64,000 nt of DNA from Candidatus Dormiibacterota bacterium (GCA_035532035.1 DATKRS010000003.1:23548-87547); one strand, 5' to 3'; positions 24,677 through 32,284 are shown, counted from the first letter of the stretch. Notes: generated by a model from the letters alone, not told the origin. Numbers and translations are program-made.

Positions 24677-25294
24677 CTACCGCGGTCCCCGATGATGCAT
24701 CATCATCATGCCCATCATCTGCGCGTGACCGGGAAGCAAGCCGCGTAGGAGCGCTGCGCCGGCATCGGGTGCGTGACGCCCGTGCTCGTGCTCGCCCATC
24801 TCGCCGGCGTGCATGGCGACGACTCGCCCTTGCATGGCGCCTGCCCGCGACTGCATCTGCGCGCGCACCTGCTGCATTTGCGTTCGCATCTGCTGCATCT
24901 GGGCGTGCATCTGCTCCATCTCGGAGCGCTGTGCGGCGAGGATCGCGTCTTTTTCGGAGGCTGTGAGAACTGCGTCGACCTGCTGGACGGCACCGCGCCG
25001 GTTCGGTGTCGTCGCTATCGCGAGCAGCCCGAGAACGCGGCCGACGAACGCGCGATGCGCGGGCGTCAGCGCCGCAAGCATCTTCGCGCGGGTTGCGCGA
25101 TGGATGTTCTCGGCCTGTTGGTGAAACCGGCGAAACGCCGCCATGTGCTCCTGCATGAGCTGCGGCGACATCCGCACCGGCGCCGCCGCCGGGGCCGCGG
25201 AGGGTGCGGGCGGGGGTGGATTCGAGGTCTGCGCGGCGACGAGCGCCGGCGCAAAGCCAAGGGTAAGAAGAAGAGCAAAAGTCTTGAGGTTCAT
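24677..25294 (-). CDS. Periplasmic Met/His-rich protein, Spy/CpxP-like
   Basis: A 205-residue secreted protein with a signal peptide (about 1-21, NLKTFALLLTLGFAPALVAA). A Pro/Ala linker and a helical region reminiscent of the LTxxQ-type metal-resistance/Spy family follow (MSPQLMQEHMAAFRRFHQQA, MLAALTPAHRAFVGRVLGLL). A coiled-coil stretch has repeated Met/Gln heptads (MEQMHAQMQQMRTQMQQV), and the C-terminus is rich in Met and His (HAQMMGMMMMHHRGPR). Metal sensing or chaperone activity in the periplasm is inferred from composition. AAGG lies close to the ATG. Confidence 0.65.
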   Translation of the reverse strand: MNLKTFALLLTLGFAPALVAAQTSNPPPPAPSAAPAAAPVRMSPQLMQEHMAAFRRFHQQAENIHRATRAKMLAALTPAHRAFVGRVLGLLAIATTPNRRGAVQQVDAVLTASEKDAILAAQRSEMEQMHAQMQQMRTQMQQVRAQMQSRAGAMQGRVVAMHAGEMGEHEHGRHAPDAGAALLRGLLPGHAQMMGMMMMHHRGPR

Positions 25295-25345
25295 GCCTTG
25301 CTTGTACGCTTGCTCGCATAGAGTTTGCTGTGATAGGTTGAGGCC

Positions 25346-26047
25346 GTGGAACGCATCCGATTAAAAGTTACCGACGGCTCGACGATGGAGGCCGTCGTGG
25401 AGCGTCCGGCGGGCAAGGTTGGCGCGGGCCTGCTCGTCTTGCAAGAAGCCTTCGGCGTCAACGGCCACATCCGCAACGTCGCGCGTCACTACGCCGACCT
25501 CGGCTTCACCGCGATCGCGCCCGAGCTCTTTCACCGCACGGCGCCCGCCGGGTTCGAAGCCGCGTACACCGATTTCGATTCCGTCCGCGAACATATGGGC
25601 GGCCTGACGCCGCGCGGCCTTGCCGCGGACATGCGTGCCGCCTACGAGTGGCTCGCGGGCGACGCGCAGATCGCGCCGGCGCGCATCGCTGCCGTCGGCT
25701 ACTGCATGGGTGGCCGCTGCGCGTACCTTGCCAACGCCGACCTTCCGCTCGCGGCCGCGGTCTCGTATTACGGCGGCGGCATTGCACCCGATCTGCTCGA
25801 CCGCGCGACCAACCAGCACGGGCCGCTGCTCATGTTCTGGGGCGGCCTCGACAAACACATTTTGCCGGAGCAGTATCGCGCGGTCGCCGACGCGCTGAGC
25901 GCAGCCGGCGCCGACCACGAGCAAGTCGTTTTCGCGAAAGCCGATCACGGCTTCAACTGCGACGAACGCCCTGCATACAACGAGAGCGCCTCTCGTCAGG
26001 CGCTCGCGCTGGTTCTCGAGTTTTTCCGCGTGCGCGGCGTCCTCTAA
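25346..26047 (+). CDS. Dienelactone hydrolase family protein
   Basis: Alpha/beta hydrolase of 233 residues with a Cys nucleophile in AVGYCMGGRCAYLAN and the catalytic His in KADHGFNCDERPAYNESAS. The acid residue is probably the Asp in FWGGLDKHI. The family includes carboxymethylenebutenolidase; the true substrate here is unknown. GTG start. The 3' end overlaps by four bases the convergent secreted protein gene. Confidence 0.88.
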   Translation: MERIRLKVTDGSTMEAVVERPAGKVGAGLLVLQEAFGVNGHIRNVARHYADLGFTAIAPELFHRTAPAGFEAAYTDFDSVREHMGGLTPRGLAADMRAAYEWLAGDAQIAPARIAAVGYCMGGRCAYLANADLPLAAAVSYYGGGIAPDLLDRATNQHGPLLMFWGGLDKHILPEQYRAVADALSAAGADHEQVVFAKADHGFNCDERPAYNESASRQALALVLEFFRVRGVL

Positions 26048-26409
26048 GAGCCGCCGACCCTGCGAAGCCGTTCGTTCGCGTTGTTCATGATGTAGATCTT
26101 GTCGGCGTGGCGCATGCCGAACGCCTTCTGATCGTAGATGACGGCGACGTAGCGCCCCGGGCGCAGGTACGTCATCTGGTACGTCGTCTTTCCGTCATCG
26201 GAGAAGAGCTGGTAAAAGTGCGGAACGAGCTCGAAGCTGAGAATTTGCCCGTTGTGCGGATTGCGAACCTTGACGTTGGTCGTCGAAACGTGCACGACCT
26301 CGCCGTAGAACACGTTCGCCGCGAGGGCGGCCTGCGGCACGAAGAGCAGCGCCGCTGCGGCCAGCGCGATTGCCAACGTGTGAAGTTTGATGCGTCTCAT
26401 AGATCCCAT
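26044..26409 (-). CDS. Small secreted protein, unknown function
   Basis: A 121-residue product with a clear signal peptide (about 5-30, LHTLAIALAAAALLFVPQAA, cleavage near ALAAN). The mature part of about 90 residues is predicted beta-rich (VFYGEVVHVSTTNVKVRNPH, YQMTYLRPGRYVAVIYDQKA). No conserved motif recognised. An exported OB-like or beta-barrel fold is a guess. Confidence 0.6.
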   Translation of the reverse strand: MGSMRRIKLHTLAIALAAAALLFVPQAALAANVFYGEVVHVSTTNVKVRNPHNGQILSFELVPHFYQLFSDDGKTTYQMTYLRPGRYVAVIYDQKAFGMRHADKIYIMNNANERLRRVGGS

Positions 26410-26455
26410 TCTACCCCAAAAAGGCAGGCGTCCACACGCTCGGGAAGAGGCTGCT

Positions 26456-26884
26456 GTGGAGGCTACGCTCTTCGCCGACGGCGGCGCACGTGGTAATCCC
26501 GGCCCCGCAGCAAGCGGGGCCGTGCTCGTTGGGCCGCAAGGCGAGATCCTCGATGAGGTAGGGCACTACCTCGGCCGCGCGACGAACAACGTCGCCGAGT
26601 GGACGGCGCTCTGCATCGGCCTCGAAGCCGCGGTGCACCGCGGCATTCGGACGCTTGCCGTGCGCCTCGATTCCGAGCTCGTGGTCAAGCAGTTGCTCGG
26701 CGAGTATCGCGTGAAGCACGCCGATCTGAAACCGCTGCACCGGCGTGCGCTCGCGCTTTTGAAGAACTTCGAGCACGTCGACGTCGCGCACGTTCCGCGC
26801 GCGAAGAACAAGCTCGCGGATCGGCTCGTCAATCAAGTGCTCGACGCAAAGGCGCGCGCGGACGAAGAAGCGAGCATGATGTGA
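26456..26884 (+). CDS. RNase HI-like protein (reverse-transcriptase-like RNase H fold)
   Basis: 142 residues from GTG 26456, which has AAGAGG five bases upstream. The four acidic catalytic residues of RNase H are present: D in LFADGGARGNPGPAA, E in ATNNVAEWTALCIGL, D in VRLDSELVVKQL, and D in KNKLADRLVNQVL. This short form matches the YpdQ/RnhA-like group rather than classical RnhA, as it lacks the basic protrusion. It would cleave RNA in RNA:DNA hybrids. Its stop overlaps the next start (GTGA). Confidence 0.85.
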   Translation: MEATLFADGGARGNPGPAASGAVLVGPQGEILDEVGHYLGRATNNVAEWTALCIGLEAAVHRGIRTLAVRLDSELVVKQLLGEYRVKHADLKPLHRRALALLKNFEHVDVAHVPRAKNKLADRLVNQVLDAKARADEEASMM

Positions 26885-27540
26885 GCCGGCGCTTACCGAT
26901 CGGCCTCGCCATCGTGATCTTCGCCATCGTTGCGATCGGCCTGACGTTGCGCTTCGTGCTGCCGCGAGAGTTCGGGCGCATTACGACGGTTACGAGCGTG
27001 AAGAACGCACCGAGCGACGTCTACGCCTCGCTCGACATTCGCTACGATCATCCGCCGATCTACAGCGAGACCTACGCCGTGCGCGACAACAACGGCGTTT
27101 CGAGTTATCGCTACACGATCGTGCGCGCCGATGGGCCGCGTACGCGCGAGCGCGTTACGATCGAGGCGCCGCCGCACGCGACGTACGAAGTGAGTTTCTT
27201 TCTCGGGCAGCTCCAGAGCGACGGTATCTGGGATGTCCCGAGCAGGCCCGCGCGCGGAAACACCGCGGTGACGTACGCGCTGACGGTACGCCAAACCGAA
27301 ACGTACCAGCATGGCGCGCATACGGTGACCTTTACCGACCCGCACTACTGGGCGACGAGCGCCGGGCGCGAGTTCCATCTGCATCTCTCGCCGAAGGGAC
27401 CGCTGCCGAATATCCTCCAGCTGCAAGGCACGAGCATCCGCGATCCGCGCTACGAGCAGATCGTCGGCGACTTTCGCAGCTTCGGCCCGCCGCAGTTCCG
27501 CGCCGAGATCGCGCGAGCCCGCGCGAAGGCGCACCTGTGA
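26881..27540 (+). CDS. Membrane-anchored protein, unknown function
   Basis: 219 residues from GTG 26881, overlapping the RNase H stop. A single N-terminal helix (about 6-25: GLAIVIFAIVAIGLTLRFVL) anchors an extracytoplasmic domain of about 190 residues, predicted mainly beta, with GRITTVTSVKNAPSDVYASL and VTYALTVRQTETYQHGAH. No enzyme motif recognised. It is followed by a polysaccharide deacetylase with a four-base overlap, so a cell-envelope role is plausible. A longer open frame upstream is only the alternate frame of the RNase H gene. Confidence 0.6.
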   Translation: MSRRLPIGLAIVIFAIVAIGLTLRFVLPREFGRITTVTSVKNAPSDVYASLDIRYDHPPIYSETYAVRDNNGVSSYRYTIVRADGPRTRERVTIEAPPHATYEVSFFLGQLQSDGIWDVPSRPARGNTAVTYALTVRQTETYQHGAHTVTFTDPHYWATSAGREFHLHLSPKGPLPNILQLQGTSIRDPRYEQIVGDFRSFGPPQFRAEIARARAKAHL

Positions 27541-28319
27541 GAAGAACGGCATTCGGCGCGGTCGCGCTGACCGTCGTCGCGTTGCTGCTCTTCGGCGCGT
27601 ACGAGTACGCAGAGAGCCCTGCGAGCCAACTCTTCGGCGCAACCGTCGTCAGCGGGCCGCCCGATCGCCACGTCGTCGCGCTGACGTTCGACGACGGGCC
27701 GAATCCGCCATACACGAATCGCATCCTCGACGTGCTCGAACGCGAGCATGTGCGCGCGACGTTCTTCGTCGTCGGCCGCGCAGCGGCGGCGTACCCCGCT
27801 ATCCTGCGCCGGGAGGCGCGCGACGGCGACGCGATCGGTGACCACACGTGGGATCACGCGCACCTGATCGTCATGGATCCCGCGCAGATCGCGCGCTCGC
27901 TGGAGCGCACGAACGACGCGATCGCGCGCGCGACGGGGACGCGCACGACGCTCATGCGCCCGCCCTTCGGCGCGCGCGACTGGCTTGTCTTGGCGCAGGC
28001 ACGCAGGCTCGGTTACACGCCGGTGATGTGGTCCGTACCGCTCCCGCGCGATTGGCAGAATCCGCCGTCGCAGGTCGTCGCGCAGCGCGTCTTGCGCTAC
28101 GTGCGCAACGGCTCGATCATCGTCTTGCACGACGGCAATCGCGGACTGCTCTGCGGCCGCGCGCGCGTTCCGGCCGGCGACTGCGATCGCAGTGCGGCGG
28201 CGGGGGCGACCCGCCTGATCGTCGAGGCGCTCAAGCGCCGGGGCTACGGCTTCGTGACGATTCCGGAGCTTCGCGCTGCGCAGAGTGAGTCCCAATATTC
28301 GACGAACTCATCCAACTGA
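27537..28319 (+). CDS. Polysaccharide deacetylase (NodB/CE4), membrane-anchored
   Basis: 260 residues with an N-terminal membrane helix and a NodB domain. CE4 motifs: LTFDDGPNPPYTN (catalytic Asp and metal Asp), GDHTWDH (metal His pair), MRPPFGARDW, MWSVPLPRDW and IVLHDGNRG. It would remove N-acetyl groups from peptidoglycan, chitin-like or exopolysaccharide chains outside the membrane. GTG start shares GTGA with the previous gene. Its last ~25 codons overlap antisense with the STAS remnant. Confidence 0.9.
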   Translation: MRRTAFGAVALTVVALLLFGAYEYAESPASQLFGATVVSGPPDRHVVALTFDDGPNPPYTNRILDVLEREHVRATFFVVGRAAAAYPAILRREARDGDAIGDHTWDHAHLIVMDPAQIARSLERTNDAIARATGTRTTLMRPPFGARDWLVLAQARRLGYTPVMWSVPLPRDWQNPPSQVVAQRVLRYVRNGSIIVLHDGNRGLLCGRARVPAGDCDRSAAAGATRLIVEALKRRGYGFVTIPELRAAQSESQYSTNSSN

Positions 28320-28447
28320 AGAATCTCCATCGCCCGGCGCAGCGAGGTGTTCGCGCCGGCGAGCCGGATCGCGAACGGCGTCCCGCGCTTCGCGATCGCG
28401 TTGCGTAGCGCCATGAACGCGCTGATGAAGCGCTCCGTCCTACGCAC
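28244..28447 (-). pseudogene. C-terminal remnant of a STAS-domain protein
   Basis: About 67 codons (from a GTG at 28447) resemble the second half of STAS/anti-sigma-factor-antagonist domains: FISAFMALRNAIAKRGTPFA, IRLAGANTSLRRAMEILQL and DEFVEYWDS, the helix and strand that end such domains. The first half, including the phosphorylated Ser strand, is missing; upstream sequence is a tandem repeat and the end of the DUF3465 gene. It overlaps the 3' end of the deacetylase gene on the other strand. I read it as a truncated relic. Confidence 0.4.
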
Positions 28448-28465
28448 TCCGCTCCGTTCTACGCA
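28431..28465. repeat. Two copies of a 16-base repeat
   Basis: CGCTCCGTCCTACGCA at 28431-28446 and CGCTCCGTTCTACGCA at 28450-28465 differ by one base and are offset by 19. They span the stop of the DUF3465 gene and the break point of the STAS remnant, suggesting repeat-mediated rearrangement. Confidence 0.7.
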
Positions 28466-28788
28466 TAGAGCCTCCCGCGCCACCGGATGAACCCGCCCGG
28501 ATGGCGTCCGCTCGGATCGTGGTGCGTCCAATGAACGCGGGGTATATGGCCTGGATCGTGTACCATGACGCCCGCGACCTCGACGCTGTCGCCGCGTCGC
28601 ACCGCAATCGGCGGCGCGAGGTTCACGTTGTCGATCACCTCGATCGGACCGGCGGCGCTGCGCACCCAAAACGACTCGTGCTCCGCATGGCTGCGGCGTC
28701 CGTAGAAGAAGTGCGGCGGGCCCTCGACGGTGGCGGCGAAATCGACCTGCGTCGGCGCGCTCGCGTGGTAGGCGGTGACGAGATTCAT
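28459..28788 (-). CDS. DUF3465 family protein
   Basis: 109 residues from ATG 28788, with GGGAG six bases upstream. The C-terminal two thirds match DUF3465: EVIDNVNLAPPIAVRRGDSV, VEVAGVMVHDPGHIPRVHWT, HHDPSGRHPGGFIRWRGRLY. The family is small, probably OB-like, and uncharacterised; members elsewhere can be secreted but no signal peptide is seen here. Its start is only 20 bases from the divergent GNAT gene. Confidence 0.85.
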   Translation of the reverse strand: MNLVTAYHASAPTQVDFAATVEGPPHFFYGRRSHAEHESFWVRSAAGPIEVIDNVNLAPPIAVRRGDSVEVAGVMVHDPGHIPRVHWTHHDPSGRHPGGFIRWRGRLYA

Positions 28789-28808
28789 GGCGCACTCCCA
28801 TCCCACGG

Positions 28809-29366
28809 ATGACCCGCGACGACAAGACCATCTCGAGTCCGCGCCTGTACCTCGCGCCCGTCGGGGCGTCCAACGCCGAGACGCTCTGGCGCTTGATGCA
28901 GACGCCCGAGTTGCGCACCTATCAGGATTTGCCGACGATGGCGCGCTCGCAGTTCGTCGGCCTCGTCTCCGCGCACACGCGGCACCCCGGATTGAACGGC
29001 CCGGGCCGCTACGAATGGCTGATCGAACGCGTCGAGGACGGAAGTCTCCTGGGCTGGGTCTCGTTGCGCGTGGCCGAGGGCACTTCAGATAATGGAGAGA
29101 TCGGCTACAGCCTACTCCAGGAGTATCGCGGCCGCGGCTACGCGACCGAAGCGGTGCGCGCGCTGGTCGACGCGGCCTTTCAGCGGGCACGCCTGCGCCG
29201 CGTGCGCGCGTACTGTCTGCCGGAGAACGCACGCTCGCGCGCGCTTCTCGCGCGCATCGGTTTTCGCGAGGACGGGCGCTTGAAGCACGGGGCCTTGCTG
29301 CGCGGCCGCGCCGTCGACGTGCTCTGCTACACGCTGAACAACCCCTTGTCCCTCGCGTCAACCTGA
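28809..29366 (+). CDS. GNAT family N-acetyltransferase (RimJ/RimL type)
   Basis: 185 residues with the GNAT fold: the N-terminal LYLAPVGASNAETLWRLM, the acetyl-CoA binding signature EYRGRGYATEAVRALVDAAF, and the downstream helix PENARSRALLARIGFREDG. The YSLLQEYRGRGYATEA arrangement is typical of ribosomal-protein or amino-acid acetyltransferases of the RimL group. Substrate not predictable. Confidence 0.88.
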   Translation: MTRDDKTISSPRLYLAPVGASNAETLWRLMQTPELRTYQDLPTMARSQFVGLVSAHTRHPGLNGPGRYEWLIERVEDGSLLGWVSLRVAEGTSDNGEIGYSLLQEYRGRGYATEAVRALVDAAFQRARLRRVRAYCLPENARSRALLARIGFREDGRLKHGALLRGRAVDVLCYTLNNPLSLAST

Positions 29367-29377
29367 TCTTCGACTCG

Positions 29378-29413
29378 TTACCCTGCCGCGCAGCGGCGGG
29401 TCGAAGGACGCCC
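29378..29413. repeat. Dispersed repeat copy (GTxACCCTG...GTCGAAGGACG)
   Basis: Begins GTTACCCTG and ends GTCGAAGGACGCCC, with a short GC hairpin (CCGC-GCA-GCGG) inside. It is one of at least five related copies in the window, lying just after the GNAT stop where it may also act as a transcript end. Confidence 0.6.
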
Positions 29414-29448
29414 TAAAGCTTCACGCTTGCTCTGCCGATAATCCAAGC

Positions 29449-30243
29449 ATGCCGCCCGGGAGCAATCAGCCGGCGGTCGTTCCGCGTGTCCTCGCCCATT
29501 ATGCGAGCTGCGCGACGCTGCTGGACGCGAGCTTTGCCGGGTCTCCGATTGTATTTGCGGACTTCCCGCGTGGCTTTCATGCGCCGCCGCGTTTTCGCGT
29601 CACGCAGCTGTGCCTGTCGACCGCTCGCATCGATTGGCTCGTGCAGCGCGAGTACGCGATCGAGTTTCACAGCTGGGCTCCGTTGCCCGGCGAGCCAGAA
29701 CGCCTGCGCTTCGGACGCATCCTCTTGGAGCCGCCTCGCGCGGACCGCGGCTTCGCGCAGATGAAAGAGGCCGCGCTCGTGATGCGCGAGCAACTGCGCA
29801 CCGCCGCGGACTGCGACGCGATTCCGTTGCTCGACGGCACCGGCGGCATCGCTCTCTGGCTGCCCTTGCTCGACGCGCCGCTCGCCACGAAGGTGCGGGC
29901 GCGTCTGCAGCGTCTCTGCGCGCGCGCCGCAGCGCTTCACCCGCGGCTGCTCTGCAGCGGCGCGCTTCCATCCGAGAAACGCGTCCGTCTCGACGCCTCG
30001 ACGAATGCCGCCGGGCAGTACAGCCCGCTGCCCTACAGCCTGCGCGGAACCCCGGCCCTGCCCGTCTGCACCCCGGTGACTTGGGACGAACTCAAATCGC
30101 TGCGCGCGCCCGTCGTCTGCACCGCGGAGAGCTGGCCCGCGCGTTTCGATGCCTGCGGGGATCTCTTCGCTGCGGGCGCCGCGGCGCTCGCTCAGCAGCG
30201 CCTGCGGACGCGGCGTCCCGCTGCGTCGGAATCCGCCCTCTGA
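29449..30243 (+). CDS. Stand-alone LigD polymerase-domain-like (AEP primase) protein with lost catalytic Asp pair
   Basis: 264 residues that follow the LigD primase-polymerase domain throughout: PRVLAHYASCATLLDASFAG then PIVFADFPRGF, YAIEFHSWAPLP (usual IELHPW), ILLEPP (91-96), MKEAALVMREQLRTAADCDA, LLDGTGGIALWLPLLDAP (usual KTSGGKGLHVYVPL) and RLDASTNAAGQYSPLPYSLR then GTPALPVCTPVTWDEL. In active enzymes the ILLEPP position is DLDPP, so both metal-binding Asp are replaced (Leu and Glu). The third Asp (RLDAS) appears retained. No ligase or Ku gene is nearby. A structural or regulatory nucleic-acid-binding role is possible. The family call is a reading of pattern similarity. Confidence 0.6.
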   Translation: MPPGSNQPAVVPRVLAHYASCATLLDASFAGSPIVFADFPRGFHAPPRFRVTQLCLSTARIDWLVQREYAIEFHSWAPLPGEPERLRFGRILLEPPRADRGFAQMKEAALVMREQLRTAADCDAIPLLDGTGGIALWLPLLDAPLATKVRARLQRLCARAAALHPRLLCSGALPSEKRVRLDASTNAAGQYSPLPYSLRGTPALPVCTPVTWDELKSLRAPVVCTAESWPARFDACGDLFAAGAAALAQQRLRTRRPAASESAL

Positions 30244-30273
30244 CGCACCGCCAATAGGCCCTTCGTATGGGGG

Positions 30274-30328
30274 GGAGCGCGCTAGGTGCCGGGGAAGCGC
30301 GAAAACCAGGGGAGTGAGTGCCAGGAGG
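30274..30328 (+). promoter_or_regulatory. csrA leader with four GGA motifs
   Basis: GGA occurs at 30274-30276, 30293-30295, 30311-30313 and 30324-30326, the last inside the Shine-Dalgarno AGGAGG (30323-30328). CsrA binds GGA in loops, and repeated GGA including the ribosome binding site is the hallmark of csrA autoregulation. Regulation is inferred from this pattern. Confidence 0.4.
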
Positions 30329-30338
30329 GCCCACCACG

Positions 30339-30560
30339 ATGCTCTGTCTGAATCGGAAGGTGCGCGAGTCGATTTACATCGGCGATGACATTCGCATCGT
30401 CGTGATCGAGATCAAGCACAACGTCGTCAAACTGGGAATCGAGGCGCCGCAGGGCGTTTCGGTGCTGCGCTCCGAGCTACGCGAGGGGGAGCGTGTCGCA
30501 AACGCCATCATCCGCGGCGAGATCCCGAGCGGCAGCGTCGAGCGCAGCGAACGCACGTAA
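30339..30560 (+). CDS. csrA: Translational regulator CsrA
   Basis: 73-residue RNA-binding protein that represses or stabilises mRNAs at GGA sites and in many bacteria is antagonised by FliW. ATG 30339 gives MLCLNRKVRESIYIGDDIRI, the canonical start, although Leu-Cys replaces the common LVL. Other conserved parts are VKLGIEAPQGVSVLRSEL. The tail is slightly longer than in E. coli (61). AGGAGG lies ten bases upstream. The last 84 bases overlap antisense with the following - strand gene. No flagellar genes are in the window. Confidence 0.93.
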   Translation: MLCLNRKVRESIYIGDDIRIVVIEIKHNVVKLGIEAPQGVSVLRSELREGERVANAIIRGEIPSGSVERSERT

Positions 30561-31283
30561 CCCCTCGAGCGTCGCGGCGGCGATACGCGCGTCGCGCAAG
30601 CCGCGCAGCTCCATGAGGAACCCGGTCTGCTCCTCGGAGATATCCTGGCCCCGCGCCGCGCGCGCGAGCCGGTTCAGCGCCTGCGCCTGACGCGCTAAGC
30701 CGGCATCCCCGCCCGCGCCGTCGAGCGCGCACGCGAGGGCGCACGCGAAGAGAGCCTGCCGAAGCGACGCCGGCGCCGGACGCCGAAAGATGTATTCGAA
30801 GTAACCGCGGGCGGCGCGCGCGAACTCGCGGTACGATGACGCCGCCTCGTGCTCGAGGCAATTCGTCTGGCGCGAAACGTGGATCGGCTCGGTTCCGAGC
30901 GCGCGCGTCGTCCCGGCCCATATCTGCGGAACGATGCGGATTGGCTCCTCGCCCGATTCGACGCGTAGCTTCCAGATGAACGCCGTGCGCGCCGCCGGCT
31001 CGAGCCGCGCGATCTCGCATCCCTCGCCGAAGAACCTGGTGCCGTCGATGCGCACTGCGTCGTGAAAGAGGGTGCGCTCGACGAACGAGGTTCCGAAAGG
31101 CACCGGTACGGCGAGGTTGACGTCGCAGACCGTCTCGGAAGAGCAATTGATCAGGACGAGCGTGAGCGAGAGCGTGCCGCCCGCCTGGACGGTTCGGCGC
31201 GGCGACGCAAGCAGGGTTACGTGAAGCGGCGCAAACGGCGCAAAGACGGTCTCACCGGCGAACGAGCGCGAGATGCGATGCAC
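30477..31283 (-). CDS. Unknown protein with an N-terminal Ig-like beta domain
   Basis: 268 residues, no signal peptide. The first ~130 residues look like an Ig-like/DUF11-type sandwich (TVQAGGTLSLTLVLINCSSE, VCDVNLAVPVPFGTSFVERT, TRFFGEGCEIARLEPAARTA). The rest is Ala-rich and helical (SLRQALFACALACALDGAGG). I do not recognise the family. It directly precedes nothing on its strand except the csrA antisense overlap, and its start touches the stop of the upstream cupin gene, so the two are probably cotranscribed. Confidence 0.6.
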   Translation of the reverse strand: MHRISRSFAGETVFAPFAPLHVTLLASPRRTVQAGGTLSLTLVLINCSSETVCDVNLAVPVPFGTSFVERTLFHDAVRIDGTRFFGEGCEIARLEPAARTAFIWKLRVESGEEPIRIVPQIWAGTTRALGTEPIHVSRQTNCLEHEAASSYREFARAARGYFEYIFRRPAPASLRQALFACALACALDGAGGDAGLARQAQALNRLARAARGQDISEEQTGFLMELRGLRDARIAAATLEGLRAFAALDAAARDLAADDGVCDTLPLA

Positions 31284-31849
31284 TAAAAAGGAGCGTTAAA
31301 GGTATCGACGCGCATCTCCCGCGCTTCGCGCGCGGCTTCGTCGAAGATCAAGCACGACGTGTACGGCCGGACGTAGACGTGAATCGAAATCGCACCATCG
31401 CACTGCGGCGAGACGCGCACGCGATGGATGTCGCGCTCGCGCTCGAAGCGAAAATCCGGCATGCCGACGGTGACGCCCGGCGTCGTCGCGACGCGCTCCA
31501 CGACGGCGTGACCGGGCGCGCGCGTGCCGCCGATCTGCCGGTAATCCTCGACAACGAAGACGCCGGAGTGCGCGACCATCCAGCAGCGCTGCCCGGCATG
31601 GTCGTGAATCGGCGTCGAGCTCGCCGTCGGCCAGTGCAGCGCGAGCACTTCGACCTCAGGCGTGCGGTGGATCAGCGTGCGCGTGTACTCGCCGGCCGGG
31701 TCGACATTGACGTAGCGCGCCACGTCCGCGTCGCGAATCCTGACTTCCGTCAGCAAGCGCATCATCGGTTCGGTGGCAAAACCGTAATCGGCGAAGCCGA
31801 GCACGGCCGACACGAACTCATCTAAGGAAACGAGCCCCGTCTGCATCAT
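31283..31849 (-). CDS. Cysteine-dioxygenase-like cupin
   Basis: 188 residues matching the type I cysteine dioxygenase cupin: YTRTLIHRTPEVEVLALHWP, the iron-binding HxH in STPIHDHAGQRCWMVAHSGV (with the adjacent Cys that can crosslink in mammalian enzymes), the beta-barrel GVTVGMPDFRFERERDIHRV and AISIHVYVRPY containing the third His. It would oxidise cysteine or a related thiol to the sulfinate using Fe2+ and O2. Thiol substrate specificity (Cys, 3-mercaptopropionate) is not decided by eye. Confidence 0.8.
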   Translation of the reverse strand: MMQTGLVSLDEFVSAVLGFADYGFATEPMMRLLTEVRIRDADVARYVNVDPAGEYTRTLIHRTPEVEVLALHWPTASSTPIHDHAGQRCWMVAHSGVFVVEDYRQIGGTRAPGHAVVERVATTPGVTVGMPDFRFERERDIHRVRVSPQCDGAISIHVYVRPYTSCLIFDEAAREAREMRVDTFNAPF

Positions 31850-31878
31850 CCACGTGGGTCTTCGGTGCCCGCCCCCGG

Positions 31879-31920
31879 GTCACCCCGAGCGCTGCGCGTT
31901 AGCACGGCAGGCGAAGGGCG
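31879..31920. repeat. Dispersed repeat copy (GTCACCCCGAGC...GCGAAGGGCG)
   Basis: Starts GTCACCCCGAGC (31879-31890) and ends GCGAAGGGCG (31911-31920), in the 147-base gap between the cupin gene and the small membrane gene. Otherwise I see no gene in this gap. Confidence 0.65.
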
Positions 31921-31996
31921 GTGGCCGTTCGGCTAGCCGCGTCTTCGAACAAAATGCGGCACCGGAATCCAGAAATGGCCCGAGCCCGACAGACTC

Positions 31997-32284
31997 CTAG
32001 AGATGCCGAAAGTAGACGATCGCGAGAACCGCGATCAGGCCGCAACCCTGCAGCGCCAACACCCGGAGCGCCGGCAGCGGCCGCTTCGGCAGCCACGTCG
32101 CCGCGAAAAGGACGATGATGAGAACCTGCAGCGGCATTAGGATCTGGAACAGGTGCGCACCGGTGCCCTCGTCGGGCTGGCGGATGAGCGTACCGCCGAC
32201 GATCCCGATCGCGAACGCGGTAAGGAAGCCCGCCGAGATCAGCAGCGGAACGAACGCGCTCGGCCGCCGCAATAATGCAAGCAT
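31997..32284 (-). CDS. Small membrane protein with three helices
   Basis: 95 residues, three predicted transmembrane helices (about 11-33 FVPLLISAGFLTAFAIGIVG, 45-63 LFQILMPLQVLIIVLFAATW, 72-92 VLALQGCGLIAVLAIVYF). Family not recognised. The start codon abuts a 27-bp perfect palindrome with no Shine-Dalgarno, so expression is probably controlled by a repressor at that site and may be leaderless or nearly so. Confidence 0.6.
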   Translation of the reverse strand: MLALLRRPSAFVPLLISAGFLTAFAIGIVGGTLIRQPDEGTGAHLFQILMPLQVLIIVLFAATWLPKRPLPALRVLALQGCGLIAVLAIVYFRHL

